A stretch of 64,000 bases of DNA from Pseudoalteromonas luteoviolacea DSM 6061. Its GTDB lineage: Bacteria; Pseudomonadota; Gammaproteobacteria; Enterobacterales; Alteromonadaceae. Of the stretch, positions 34,956 through 45,700 are shown one piece after another (position 1 is the first letter of the stretch; every line of letters begins with the position of its first letter). The notes under the pieces were generated by a model. The model was not told the origin of the DNA. It made no database searches and worked only from the letters and a program-made list of their open reading frames with translations. A program made the translations under genes and the position numbers. The stretch spans positions 81,067-145,066 of the forward strand of contig NZ_AUYB01000125.1 in NCBI RefSeq assembly GCF_001625655.1. Direction: 5' to 3'.

Positions 34956-34981
34956 AAAAAAGGCCCTTGAGGGCCTTTTTT
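34956..34981. terminator. Bidirectional terminator between the DUF2062 and DUF3466 genes
   Basis: The stem AAAAAAGGCCC/GGGCCTTTTTT with a TTGA loop has T runs on both strands between convergent genes. Confidence 0.94.
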
Positions 34982-34991
34982 ATTGTCTTGT

Positions 34992-36728
34992 TTACTTTTT
35001 ATTTCTGCGTCTTCTTAACATCAATAGTGGCGCTGACAATAACGCAATCACGCCGCCAAAGGATGCTGAACTACGTTCATATGTCTCGGCTTCATCTGGC
35101 GCACACTCTGCTGGTGTGCCACTGCTGTTTCGAGTTAATAACACAGGAATTGCAACTGATTCAAACTCTTCATTGCCGTTGCTATCTTTCATGATATTGC
35201 CCAACGAGTCTTTTCTTTTTACTGTTTTAGTTGCAATAGCATAAATGTTGCCGCTGTCTGTAATCTTTATAGCTTCTGAGACTTGATATGGAAAATCGGC
35301 GCTTTTACAAGGCAGTAAATCGTTGATATTACTAAGCTGGTTGGTTGCTTTGTCAAATAAGAAAGCATCTCTTCTTGGAACTGATACGTTCTTTTCTACT
35401 TCAGCTTGGCCTATGATTTGTCCGGCATTATTGATATCTCTAACATACATATCAGAGCCTTCATAAAATGAAGCTATTTCTTTGTATTCAGAATTATCGA
35501 TATCATAGTAATAACTTTTAACGTTAACAAAGGAGCCTGTAGTAAATTCGTCCATGCGATAACCAACTATCACATTGTTGTCATTAATCGCAATTGCTCT
35601 ACTACTCTCATACCCTTTGTCATGTTCAACAACTGGCTTAAATGTGCCATCTTGGAAGTAACCAGCGCGCTGTCTGATGATGAAATCATCACCCTCTCTT
35701 GTTTGCGACTGACCAATTGGAACGCCAGCTTTGTTGACAGCAAGGGCCGAGCTAACGTGTATTCTTTCCTCGTTCTCTTCTCGAGTTAGGCCTATACCTA
35801 AGTCCTTTGTTTCAGAGGAAATAATGTTAAAGTTCGCGTCTAATTTCCATTGGTAAGCGCGCAAATCATAGTAACCACTGTTTTGAAGCTGCCAAACACA
35901 AACAGCAACCGGCTCATCTTCACCTTTACAGTTGTCGTTAAATCTATCTTCAGAGTCTTTCTCAACGCTTACCGCACTCTGGCCTACCACTAAGTATGAA
36001 CCGTCATCCAGCTTTTTAATATCTGTTGCAATGCTAAAGCTACCATAGTCATCTGAAAAACTACCAGGTAGCTCCACTGTTTCACCATTAGGCTTAATTA
36101 GTAAAGCCCTTGATGCATGAGCTCGCTGAAAGAAAGTTGTATTTTCACTTTCATCTTTCTTTTGAAACTCGATTTGGTCGTACGGTGCCGTTCCCCATCC
36201 TACTGCCGTGCCATCAGACGCAATAGCAGTTAAAAGCTGCACAGTTGAACGAGATAACCCATTGGTATAATCGCGGTTAGCATCAAACAGCACCTTTTCA
36301 TCTGCAGATGTCGTACTAAACATAATACCAATACCTGAGTTCAATTTTTGAAACTCCGGATTATTTGATCTTGTTGATATGAAGTTACGCATAAACAAGT
36401 GGGCATCAGCATTAGTGGCAGCTGCGTTATTCTTTTCAATATCTTCTAGTGTGAAATCAATTGTTTCATCACGAAGTTCTAGGTTACGCTTCCATGAGTC
36501 ATAGGCGTTTTTAATACCGCTGTCGTTAAAATCGATGTAGCTTACATCAATTGGTAGGTTGAATAACTCGGTCGCACGACCAACCATCACACCAGACTCA
36601 TTCGCATCCATTACATAGGTATGCTTTGTATTTTCATTTGTTGGTAATTCTGATAATTCATAAGTAACAGCAAAAAGCTGTCCTGAAAAGCACAAACCAA
36701 TACTGGCGGCTAAAAGTGAATATTTCAT
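34992..36728 (-). CDS. DUF3466 family exported protein with GlyGly-CTERM-like tail
   Basis: This is a secreted or surface protein of 578 residues. It has a clear signal peptide (cleavage probable after GQLFA, near residue 20). The body has repeated ANxxGxxVG and INDNNVIVGYR-type strands (DxNxxGxxVG motifs near 43, 385 and 432), as in DUF3466 and HAF-like repeat proteins. The C-terminus is SFGGVIALLSAPLLMLRRRRNKK-like: a Gly-Gly, one hydrophobic helix and an Arg cluster. That is the tripartite pattern of GlyGly-CTERM proteins processed by rhombosortase, inferred from pattern only. It lies 8 bases downstream of uup, so it may be read through from there. Confidence 0.85.
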   Translation of the reverse strand: MKYSLLAASIGLCFSGQLFAVTYELSELPTNENTKHTYVMDANESGVMVGRATELFNLPIDVSYIDFNDSGIKNAYDSWKRNLELRDETIDFTLEDIEKNNAAATNADAHLFMRNFISTRSNNPEFQKLNSGIGIMFSTTSADEKVLFDANRDYTNGLSRSTVQLLTAIASDGTAVGWGTAPYDQIEFQKKDESENTTFFQRAHASRALLIKPNGETVELPGSFSDDYGSFSIATDIKKLDDGSYLVVGQSAVSVEKDSEDRFNDNCKGEDEPVAVCVWQLQNSGYYDLRAYQWKLDANFNIISSETKDLGIGLTREENEERIHVSSALAVNKAGVPIGQSQTREGDDFIIRQRAGYFQDGTFKPVVEHDKGYESSRAIAINDNNVIVGYRMDEFTTGSFVNVKSYYYDIDNSEYKEIASFYEGSDMYVRDINNAGQIIGQAEVEKNVSVPRRDAFLFDKATNQLSNINDLLPCKSADFPYQVSEAIKITDSGNIYAIATKTVKRKDSLGNIMKDSNGNEEFESVAIPVLLTRNSSGTPAECAPDEAETYERSSASFGGVIALLSAPLLMLRRRRNKK

Positions 36729-36736
36729 TTCAATCC

Positions 36737-38653
36737 TTACTGCTGATTCTGTAAAGCTTCTAATTCTTCCCAGCGTTCAAACGCGGTTTCGAGCTTTGAC
36801 TCCAATTCTGCCAGTTGGTTCAAAGCCTGTTGTGTCACATCGGAATCTTGCTTAAAAAACTCTGGAGAGTTTACTAATTCTTGCTGACTTTCAAGTGCAG
36901 CTTCAAGCTCCTCTACTTTACTTGGCAAAGCCTCTAATTCAAGTTTTAATTTGTAACTGAGCTTACCTGATTTGTTTTTACTTGTATCGCGTTTAGCTAC
37001 TGGTGCGGCTTTTTTCTCTTTGTCTAGTTTCTCTAGTGCTTTTTGTTGCGCAAGTTTATTTTCTCGATAAGCTTCAAAATCACTGTAGCCGCCTACAATT
37101 TCGGTGACAACACCATCACCTTCAAAAGCCCAAACGCTATTACATGTATTGTCAATAAACTCCCTATCGTGACTAACAATCAATATTGTGCCTTGATACT
37201 GGGTGATGATTTCTTCCAATAGCTCGAGTGTTTCTATATCCAAATCGTTGGTTGGCTCATCCAGTACCAAAACATTCGAAGGCTTAAGGAATAGTTTTGC
37301 CAGTAACAGACGGTTTTTTTCTCCCCCTGACAACGCCTTAACTGGCGTTCTTGCCCTTGCTGGAGGAAACAAGAAGTCTTGTAAATAGCCCAATACGTGC
37401 CTACTGCGTCCACCTATTGAAACTTCCTGTTTGCCTTCGGCAACATTGTCTTGCACAGTCATTTCTTCGTCTAACTTTTCTCTATATTGGTCAAAGTAGG
37501 CGACTTCAAGATTAACACCCTGCTTGATTTTACCGCTATCTGCAGACAGTTTTCCAAACAACAATTTCAACAGTGTTGTTTTACCAATACCATTTGGTCC
37601 AATTAACCCTACTCGATCGCCTCTCATTACCAACGTCGAAAAGTCTTTAACAATTGGTTTATCTTTGAAAGCATGATTCACAAAACTGGCTTCAAAGACC
37701 AATTTACCAGAGCGATCGGCTGACTCGATATTAAAGTCCGCTTTACCGACCTGCTCAATACGCTGTTTACGCTCAACTCGAAGTGCCTTGAGTGCGCGTA
37801 CACGTCCTTCATTACGGGTTCTTCTCGCTTTTATTCCTTGACGTATCCACGCCTCTTCTTCTGCAAGCTTTTTATCGAACAGCGCATTTTGAGCTTCTTC
37901 CACTTTTAGATCATGTGCTTTTTGCTCAAGGTATTTCGCATAATTGCCAGGATAAGAAATGAGCTTGCCACGGTCTAAATCGAGAATTCGTGTAGCAACC
38001 GCTCTAATGAAAGCACGGTCATGGGAAATAAATACAATTCCGCCTTTAAAATCTTTCAAGAATGATTCAAGCCATTCTACACTTGCCATATCTAAATGGT
38101 TTGTTGGCTCATCCAGCAATAGTAGATCTGGATCGCTAACCAAGGCTTTAGCCAGAGCAACTTTTCTTAACCATCCACCAGAGAGCTTTTCTAAACGCAT
38201 TTGAGCAGTCAACTGAAGTTGACTCAAAACCAAGTTGATTCGACTTTCAAATCGCCATGCATCAGCAGCTTCAATTTCCGCGGACAAACGCTCCAAGCGA
38301 TTCAGTAATGAGCTAGACTGATCCGTTTGCAGTTCTTCACTGACATGATTGTATTCAATAAGCAAACTTGCCACATCTGGCAGGCCATTAGCAACATAAT
38401 CAAATACAGAGCCGTGAGCCCCCTTGGGTGGATCTTGCTCTAATCGCGAGACTTTTAGGCCTGTTAAACGGTTAATTTCACCATCATCTAGCACGACCTG
38501 CCCATCTAACACTTTTAGTAAGGTAGACTTGCCGGCACCATTTCTGCCAACAATACAGACTCGCTCACCAGCTTCAATTAGCGCATCTGCATTGTCTAAT
38601 AGTGGATGGGAACCAAAAGCGAGTTGTGCTTTAGCTATTCTTATTAAATCCAT
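36737..38653 (-). CDS. uup: ABC-F ATPase Uup
   Basis: This is a soluble ABC-F protein of 638 residues (E. coli Uup 635) with two ATPase domains and no membrane helices. Walker A motifs are GRNGAGKST near residues 36-44 and GPNGIGKTT near 354. Signatures LSGGWLRKV and LSGGEKNRL and two LLLDEPTNHLD/VLDEPTNDLD Walker B motifs are present. The inter-domain linker is helical and basic, and the C-terminal ~90 residues form the Uup coiled-coil DNA-binding region. ABC-F proteins act on ribosomes; Uup also affects transposon excision. It follows the glutaredoxin-like gene with a 1-base gap. Confidence 0.96.
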   Translation of the reverse strand: MDLIRIAKAQLAFGSHPLLDNADALIEAGERVCIVGRNGAGKSTLLKVLDGQVVLDDGEINRLTGLKVSRLEQDPPKGAHGSVFDYVANGLPDVASLLIEYNHVSEELQTDQSSSLLNRLERLSAEIEAADAWRFESRINLVLSQLQLTAQMRLEKLSGGWLRKVALAKALVSDPDLLLLDEPTNHLDMASVEWLESFLKDFKGGIVFISHDRAFIRAVATRILDLDRGKLISYPGNYAKYLEQKAHDLKVEEAQNALFDKKLAEEEAWIRQGIKARRTRNEGRVRALKALRVERKQRIEQVGKADFNIESADRSGKLVFEASFVNHAFKDKPIVKDFSTLVMRGDRVGLIGPNGIGKTTLLKLLFGKLSADSGKIKQGVNLEVAYFDQYREKLDEEMTVQDNVAEGKQEVSIGGRSRHVLGYLQDFLFPPARARTPVKALSGGEKNRLLLAKLFLKPSNVLVLDEPTNDLDIETLELLEEIITQYQGTILIVSHDREFIDNTCNSVWAFEGDGVVTEIVGGYSDFEAYRENKLAQQKALEKLDKEKKAAPVAKRDTSKNKSGKLSYKLKLELEALPSKVEELEAALESQQELVNSPEFFKQDSDVTQQALNQLAELESKLETAFERWEELEALQNQQ

Positions 38654-38654
38654 C

Positions 38655-38885
38655 TTATTGTACTAACTCTTGAATTTGTTGTTGAGTAAACGGCCAATAC
38701 AGCAGTTTACCCGTTGTTATATTTTTCATGACTGGAATAGAAGTTTGAAACTCGTTAATAAGAGCTTCACTCTCTAAAATATCCTGATGCTGAATGTCAT
38801 CGTCGTTAATGCAAGAAAGCGCTAAAGACAACGCTTCTTCACACAAATGGCATCCATCAGTATAAAACAACGTCACCTTAGCCAT
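38655..38885 (-). CDS. Glutaredoxin-like (DUF836) thiol protein
   Basis: This is a protein of 76 residues beginning VTLFYTDGCHLCEEAL, so a CxxC redox motif (CHLC) sits after the first strand, followed by the cis-Pro segment SIPVMKN. It fits the short glutaredoxin-like/DUF836 family. Such genes are often found with rlmKL and uup in marine gammaproteobacteria; partner and substrate are unknown. It overlaps rlmKL by 8 bases. Confidence 0.87.
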   Translation of the reverse strand: MAKVTLFYTDGCHLCEEALSLALSCINDDDIQHQDILESEALINEFQTSIPVMKNITTGKLLYWPFTQQQIQELVQ

Positions 38886-40989
38886 GGGTTATCAACCAGC
38901 TATTGTGAATTTGCTTGTTACGTTTAAAGTCTGGCGACAGTGTTTGCGTTGAGATATTTTCCGCTTTTAGGCCAAGACCCATTAGTGCCACTTCATCCAT
39001 TTTAAAGCCACGCTTATTGTTGGAGAACAACAACACGCCATCTGGACTTAAGATATTCTTAACCCACGTTAGCAACTGAATGTGATCACGTTGTACGTCA
39101 AACACATCCTTCATTCTTTTAGAATTTGAAAACGTAGGTGGATCTAAAAAGATCAAATCGTATTGTCCTTTGGCATGTTCAAGCCACTTTAAGCAGTCAG
39201 CTTGCTCAAATCTAAAACGTGGGTTTTTAAGGTTGTTTAATGCAAAGTTTTCTTCAGCCCACTTCAAATACGTCTTTGACATATCAACAGTAGTCACTGC
39301 TTTTGCTCCACCAATCGCGGCATGGACTGAAGCGGACCCTGTATATGAAAATAAATTCAGTACGCGTTTATCTTTAGCATTTTGTTGAATAAATCGACGT
39401 GCCAAGCGATGATCTAAAAATAGCCCTGTGTCTAAGTAGTCATACAAGTTTACTTTAAATTTAGCACCAAATTCTTCAATAACTTGATAACGATTTTGCT
39501 TCTCGTAAGACGTATATTGAGAGTCTCCGCGCTGTTTTTTACGCACTTTTACCGCTAACTTGCTTGGAGAAATTTGTAATGTTTCAGCAGTTAAAGAAAT
39601 CACATCTTGCAAACGTTTATCAGCCACTTCTGCATTGATCTCTTTAGGCGCAGCATATTCAAAGATAACCGCATTATCATCATAAACGTCTACAGCAACG
39701 TTGTACTCTGGAATGTCAGCATCATAAAGTCTGTAAGCTTGCACAGACTCTTTTTTCAGCCAACTTTTAAGCGCTTGCTTGTTCTTTTTTAATCGATTAG
39801 CAAATGCACGAGATTGCTCATAATGAAGTTCAGAAGTTTGCTGATTTTGCGCAACTTGCTTTTCGTTTAGCTCATAAAGGTAAAGCGTTACATCAATTGG
39901 ACCATTTTTAAACTTGTAGCGTTTTTTTGATGCAAGTTTAAGTAACCTGAAAAGCTCGTCATCTGTACCTAACAGTGCAGCATTCCAATCCTGAAAGTGC
40001 TTTTTAAAGCTTGCGCCCATACTGCGGTATAAACTGATTAGCTCAGCCATTGAACCCAAGCGCTCACCATATGGTAAGTTACTCAACACGGTACCCGGAC
40101 GCTTAGCAACCGATTGTAAATTACCTGCGTCTGAAACTTTAAATTGAATATGCTCGCCAATCCCAGCACGATTTGCGTTAGATTGAGCTGTATCAATCAC
40201 TTTTGCGTCAATATCATGACCGATTAGCCACAAGTTTGATGCTATTTTTTCTGACTTAAGAGATTGCTGTATCTCTTTAAACTTTGCTTCTCTAAAACTA
40301 GGTAATCTTTTGAAAGCAAAGGCTTTATGCAAATTTGTAGGTAATTTTAATGCCATACTTGCCGCTTCGATAAGAAGCGTGCCTGAACCACAGCAAGGGT
40401 CGAAAAGAGGTTTCGAAGTATCCTCTAACCAACCACTACGCATTACTAGTGCAGCAGCTAAATGCTCCCTAATTGGTGCTTTACCTTGTTTAGTTCTATA
40501 TCCGCGATCTGACAGCCTTGGGCCTGAGTAATCAAGATACAGAGCCAGCTTTTGCTTATTCAGCTTAGCAATAATTCGCACATTGGCGTCTTGTTTATCT
40601 ACTGAAGGGCGCTGTTCATACAGATCTTGAAAATAATCTACCACAGCATCTTTAATAACTAGGCCCGAGAATTGGCTATTTTTTAATTCTTTATTTGTGC
40701 CATTAAACTCAACAGCAAATGTTTGTTTTGGACCAAACCACTCTTGCCAGCCTTGAAAACGTGCAAATTTATAGAGATCTTCTTTGTTTTTGATATCTTC
40801 ATGTTCGTCAATCAGCAACATCACGCGTGTTGAAAAACGCGTCATCATACAAAACTTTTGAGCCGTTAAGTTATCAGCTTCAAAGCGCACTGATCCAATG
40901 CTTTGCTTAGTAACTTTAATTTCGAAAGATTGAAGTTCTTCGACCAGTAAATTCTCGATGCCAATCGATGTAAGTGCAATAAACTGCAA
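38878..40989 (-). CDS. rlmL: Bifunctional 23S rRNA (guanine) methyltransferase RlmKL
   Basis: This enzyme makes m2G2445 and m7G2069 in 23S rRNA. It has 703 residues (E. coli 702). In order it has a THUMP domain (about 45-155), an N-terminal methyltransferase with DPCCGSGTLLIEAA near 200 and the catalytic motif SNLPYGERL near 310 (NLPY where E. coli has NPPY), and a C-terminal methyltransferase with DYLDTGLFLDHR, LNLFSYTGSASVHAA near 545 and FLDPPTFSNSKRM near 620. The start codon is TTG 40989. Confidence 0.96.
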   Translation of the reverse strand: MQFIALTSIGIENLLVEELQSFEIKVTKQSIGSVRFEADNLTAQKFCMMTRFSTRVMLLIDEHEDIKNKEDLYKFARFQGWQEWFGPKQTFAVEFNGTNKELKNSQFSGLVIKDAVVDYFQDLYEQRPSVDKQDANVRIIAKLNKQKLALYLDYSGPRLSDRGYRTKQGKAPIREHLAAALVMRSGWLEDTSKPLFDPCCGSGTLLIEAASMALKLPTNLHKAFAFKRLPSFREAKFKEIQQSLKSEKIASNLWLIGHDIDAKVIDTAQSNANRAGIGEHIQFKVSDAGNLQSVAKRPGTVLSNLPYGERLGSMAELISLYRSMGASFKKHFQDWNAALLGTDDELFRLLKLASKKRYKFKNGPIDVTLYLYELNEKQVAQNQQTSELHYEQSRAFANRLKKNKQALKSWLKKESVQAYRLYDADIPEYNVAVDVYDDNAVIFEYAAPKEINAEVADKRLQDVISLTAETLQISPSKLAVKVRKKQRGDSQYTSYEKQNRYQVIEEFGAKFKVNLYDYLDTGLFLDHRLARRFIQQNAKDKRVLNLFSYTGSASVHAAIGGAKAVTTVDMSKTYLKWAEENFALNNLKNPRFRFEQADCLKWLEHAKGQYDLIFLDPPTFSNSKRMKDVFDVQRDHIQLLTWVKNILSPDGVLLFSNNKRGFKMDEVALMGLGLKAENISTQTLSPDFKRNKQIHNSWLITHG

Positions 40990-41053
40990 TGTGCTAACCC
41001 TATAATTTCAATTGACGCGAGTATAACACAGGTGTTGACAGACTGGGATTGGA

Positions 41054-41581
41054 TTAAGCTCTTCTAGCGAGTTTATTACTCACTAATAACGGATGGATAC
41101 GATTGTTAAGTACTTTAATTGCCTGAAATTGCTCGAGCACAATATTCTCATCTAGGCGAAATTCTGCTGTTAGGTTTAAGCACAAACTCGCTTCACTGTC
41201 GTGATCGACAATCAAGCACTCTCCTAGCATCTCTTTAGACTGTAAACTGACAACCGCATTACATAGAGCTTCTGAGCCGCTGTAAGGCGAGAAAAACCAG
41301 CTTTTCGCTTGCATAGGTAAAAGGTGAAATTTTGCAGCTGTGGCATTGAGCGATATTTGGCAGCATTGAGCTTCTGACCAAACTGCATAAGTACATAAGT
41401 AGTCAAATACATTTTGATAAAACTCTGCTTCTTCCACACTCAACGTAGGGCTACTATTTGAGTCTGCTGTTAATTGTCGCAACCTGAAGGGAGTACATAG
41501 TTGTAGCTCATCGCCAAGGTCAACAAGCAACCGATTTTGTGTGCGACATTGTAACCAACGCCACTCTTTTGATGCTTGCAA
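41054..41581 (-). CDS. zapC: Cell division protein ZapC
   Basis: This FtsZ-associated protein of 175 residues stabilises Z-ring filaments. The match to E. coli ZapC is by pattern: WRW near the N-terminus, LLVDLGDELQ, a PFRLRQLT segment, SVEEAEFY near residue 50, AKSWFF near 92, and the C-terminal FQAIKVLNNRIHPL. Its place between pyrD and rlmKL is the E. coli neighbourhood. The start is TTG 41581, backed by a strong GGAGG 6 bases upstream. The 124-base gap to pyrD holds no gene. Confidence 0.87.
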   Translation of the reverse strand: MQASKEWRWLQCRTQNRLLVDLGDELQLCTPFRLRQLTADSNSSPTLSVEEAEFYQNVFDYLCTYAVWSEAQCCQISLNATAAKFHLLPMQAKSWFFSPYSGSEALCNAVVSLQSKEMLGECLIVDHDSEASLCLNLTAEFRLDENIVLEQFQAIKVLNNRIHPLLVSNKLARRA

Positions 41582-41705
41582 AATCGCCCTCCGAATTACT
41601 ACTTCTCCAAATTAACAGTAACTCGTAGTATATCGCGATTTTTGCAAGTGTAAAAATATTTATAATAACTTTTTCTTTAGGATCATTTAGTAATATGACT
41701 GATCC

Positions 41706-42716
41706 TTATAAAGAATTTACGATCCTTTTGATCAATTGTGGACCTTCATAAATAAAGCCAGTATAAACTTGTACCAGATCCGCTCCAGCGTTCAGCTTTT
41801 CTTGAGCCGCTTCTGCACTGTCAATGCCGCCTACACCAATGATAGGTAGTTTACCATCGGTTAAACGCTTTAGTTCACTCACGACATGCGTCGACTTTTC
41901 TCTAACCGGTCTGCCCGAAAGTCCGCCTGCTTCTTCAGCATGCTCAAGTCCTTGTACAGCTTCTCTTGCCAGCGTTGTATTAGTTGCAATCACCCCATCA
42001 ATTCGATTATTGACAAGGGATTCAGATATTTGAGTCAACTGTACTGCGTCCACATCTGGTGCTATTTTTACTAACATTGGCACTGATTTGTTGTGTTTTG
42101 CGATTAAGTCAACTTGTTCATTTTTGAGGCTTTGTAACAAATCATCCAACGCCTCTCCATATTGTAAGTCACGTAGTCCTGGCGTATTTGGAGATGAAAT
42201 ATTTACAGTGATATATGACGCATGTTCAAACACTTTGCGCATGCAATGAATATAGTCATCTTTGCCCTGCTCATTAGGCGTGTCTTTGTTTTTACCAATA
42301 TTGATCCCAAGGATCCCAGTGTAATTTGACGCTTTTACATTCGCGACAAGATTATCAACCCCTTTGTTGTTAAAACCCATTCTGTTTATTACAGCATGTG
42401 CTTCTGGCAAACGGAATATACGAGGTTTATCATTACCCACTTGTGGTCTTGGTGTAACTGTACCAACTTCAATAAACCCAAAACCCATTTGACCAAATGC
42501 ATCGATACACTCTGCATTTTTATCTAAACCAGCAGCTAAACCAACCGGATTATCAAACTCTAATCCTAAAAAATTAACTGGCTTCTTAGGGAGTGACTGT
42601 GACCATGCGAGACTTAATGGTGTATTTTTGAAGCGGCGAAGATTGCCTAGTGCAAAATCATGTGCCCATTCCGCATCTTTATTAAACATATAACGACGTG
42701 CTAAATCGTAAAACAT
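41706..42716 (-). CDS. pyrD: Dihydroorotate dehydrogenase (quinone), class 2
   Basis: This is a membrane-associated FMN enzyme of the fourth step of UMP synthesis, transferring electrons to quinone. It has 336 residues, as in E. coli. The N-terminal helical extension (YDLARRYMFNKDAEWAHDF) is the class 2 membrane/quinone-binding part. AAGLDKNAECIDAF, the catalytic Ser in NISSPNTPGLR near residue 175, and IIGVGGIDSAEAAQEKL and AGADLVQVYTGFIYEGP (FMN phosphate) follow. Confidence 0.97.
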   Translation of the reverse strand: MFYDLARRYMFNKDAEWAHDFALGNLRRFKNTPLSLAWSQSLPKKPVNFLGLEFDNPVGLAAGLDKNAECIDAFGQMGFGFIEVGTVTPRPQVGNDKPRIFRLPEAHAVINRMGFNNKGVDNLVANVKASNYTGILGINIGKNKDTPNEQGKDDYIHCMRKVFEHASYITVNISSPNTPGLRDLQYGEALDDLLQSLKNEQVDLIAKHNKSVPMLVKIAPDVDAVQLTQISESLVNNRIDGVIATNTTLAREAVQGLEHAEEAGGLSGRPVREKSTHVVSELKRLTDGKLPIIGVGGIDSAEAAQEKLNAGADLVQVYTGFIYEGPQLIKRIVNSL

Positions 42717-42751
42717 CGTGACTCCTTAAGTTCCTGGTAACAGTTTGAGGC

Positions 42752-42785
42752 AAAAAAATACCCCAGCAATTGCCGGGGTATTGTA
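42752..42785 (-). terminator. Terminator of the NAD-glutamate dehydrogenase gene
   Basis: On the minus strand AATACCCCGGC/GCTGGGGTATT (one G-U pair) with an AATT loop is followed by a run of seven T. It lies 13 bases past the stop. Confidence 0.9.
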
Positions 42786-42797
42786 ACGCTTTAATTT

Positions 42798-45700
42798 TTA
42801 TTTGGAAGTATCACAGTTGTGACTGAGTAACATTAACTCTCTCAATGCTACTGAGAACTTCGCAAAGTCATGGTTTTGAGATGTCTTGAACTCAGCAAGC
42901 ATCTGCTGCCAGCGATGAAGTAGTGAAGCTTGATTATCCATCCACTGGTCAATCAGCGTATCGACATCATCATCGTTACCTTCAAAGCTATTAAGTACCA
43001 CTTCAGATAAAGCACGCTGCTGCCAATCAAGCTCTTCACGATATGAAGCACGTGCCAGTGCTTGCCAGTGGTTTGCAACAGGTTGTGCAGTGATTTGCTC
43101 TAAGAACCAGTGTAGACCCATATTAGCGCCTAACTTGAAGTAGGTGTTAGATACTACTGAGATATCGCGCTTAGCATTATTTGCAACTTCCGCAAGATCC
43201 ATTACTGAGAACAAGCTAGATAGCGACACGATACGGTTTGCTAATGCTTCTGGAACACCTTCTGAAGTTAACTCTGCTACTTTCTCAGCAAGACGTGAGC
43301 TTTCTTCCTCAACCATATAAGTTGTTAGATTCGCACTTAAGTCTGCAAATGTTGGAGCGAAGAACTCAATTGTTTGCTCAATCGTCATTGCTTTATTACG
43401 GTGACGTAAGAACCAACGTGTTACACGGCGAACTGTACGACGTAATTGATACAACATCTCTGTTTGAACAGCTGAAGGGATCTTATTATCAAGCGATGAG
43501 ATTTCAGCCCATGTTTCTGACATCTGGAATGTCGCACATGCAATTGAGTAACAAAGTGCAATTTCAGCTTCTGTTGCGCCAGTCTCTTCATGCATACGGA
43601 TCATGAAGTTCAAGCCCATATCATTAACGATATTGTTCGCTAGCTTAGTCGCAATGATCTCTTTTCTCAGCGGGTGCTCATCCATTGCCGCGTTAAAGCG
43701 GTCACGAAGAGGAACTGGGAAAGAGTTTACTAGTAACTGACGGTAATAAGGATTTTCAGTGATTTCATCAACCACTAGAGTTTCTTTAAGCACCATCTTT
43801 GAATAAGAAACTAGAACAGAAAGCTCTGGGCGAGTTAAGTCAAGACCTGCAGCTGCGCGTTCAGCTAGCTCTTCATCACTTGGTAAGAACTCGATGTTTC
43901 TATCAAGTTTACCTTCTTTCTCAAGCGCGTGAATGAAGCGGATCTTCTCTTTAAGCGTCGCAGGACCTTTTGACTTAGTGACAGACAATGTATGAGTTTG
44001 ACGGTAACAGTCAGCAAGTACTAGTTCAGATACTTCGTCAGTCATTGCATATAGCAATTCGTCACGCTGTTTCTTAGTTAGGTCACCTTCTGCAACTAAG
44101 CCATTAAGTAAAATCTTAATGTTTACTTCGTTATCTGAGCACGCAACGCCACCTACGTTATCGATAAAGTCAGTGTTAATACGGCCGCCTTTTGCTGCAA
44201 ATTCAATTCGACCAAGTTGCGTTGCACCTAAGTTACCACCTTCACCGAAGATTTTAGCACCTAGCTGTGAGCCGTTGATACGAAGTGCATCATTTGCTCT
44301 ATCGCCTACATCTGCGTCACTTTCGCTCGCCGCTTTAATGTATGTACCGATACCACCATTCCAAAGTAGATCGACAGGCATCATTAACAGCGCTTTAATT
44401 AGCTCAGTTGGCGTCATGCTTGCTTTCTTCGTGCCAAGCATTTTTTTGATCTCAGGCGTCAATGTAATCGACTTAGCCGCACGAGAGAAAATGCCACCAC
44501 CTTGAGAAATCAAGCTAGCATCATAGTCTTCCCACGAAGAACGTGGCAATTCAAACATACGAGCACGTTCTTTATAAGAGCTTGCTGCATCTGGATTTGG
44601 ATCAATGAAGATGTGCATATGGTTAAACGCTGCGACCAAGCGAGTGTGCTCAGAAAGCAACATACCATTACCAAATACATCCCCTGCCATGTCTCCAATC
44701 GCAACTGCTGTGAAATCAGTAGTTTGACAATCGATGTCCATTTCACGGAAGTGGCGCTTAACTGACTCCCAAGCACCTTTTGCAGTGATACCCATTTTCT
44801 TGTGGTCATAACCAATTGAACCACCAGAAGCAAATGCGTCTCCAAGCCAGAAGTTGTACTCGTCTGCAATGCCATTTGCAATGTCTGAGAATGTCGCAGT
44901 ACCTTTATCCGCCGCAACAACCAAATATGGGTCGTCTTCATCATGACGAACTACGTCAACAGGAGGAACAATATCGCCATGAATAATATTGTCAGTGATA
45001 TCTAGAAGACCACGTATAAAGATCTTATAGCACTCTTGACCTTCGCGGAAGAATCCTTCACGGTCGTTTGGCAACTGCTTACATACAAAGCCACCTTTAG
45101 AGCCCACAGGAACAATTACTGTATTCTTAACCTGCTGAGCTTTTACCAAGCCCAAAACCTCAGTACGGAAATCTTCACGGCGGTCTGACCAACGTAAACC
45201 GCCACGCGCTACCTTGCCGCCACGTAAGTGAACACCTTCAATACGCGGAGAATAAACAAAAATCTCGAACGCAGGCAGTGGCAATGGCATCTCAGGGATT
45301 GCACTTGGCTGAATCTTAAATGAAACGTAAGACTTGTTAGTGCCGTCAGCTTCTTTTTGATAGAAGTTCGTACGTAGTGTGGCATCAATCATAGCAACGT
45401 AAAGACGAATGATACGGTCATCGTCCAAGTTAGCAACACTTTCAAGCTCGTGGTAGATTTTCTCAACTAGCTTATCAAGCGTCTTCTGAGCAGCCTTTTT
45501 CTGAGGACAGAATTTCTTCTCGAACAATTCGACCAATTGATTGGCAATACGCGGATAGTGCTCGAAAGTGTTTTCAATATATGACTGAGAGAAAGTAACA
45601 CCAATTTGGCGCATATACTTAGCGTATGCGCGTAGGATTGAAGCTTCACGACCTGTTGAGCCAGCTTTCAACACTAGGCGGTTGAAGCCATCGTTTTCAA

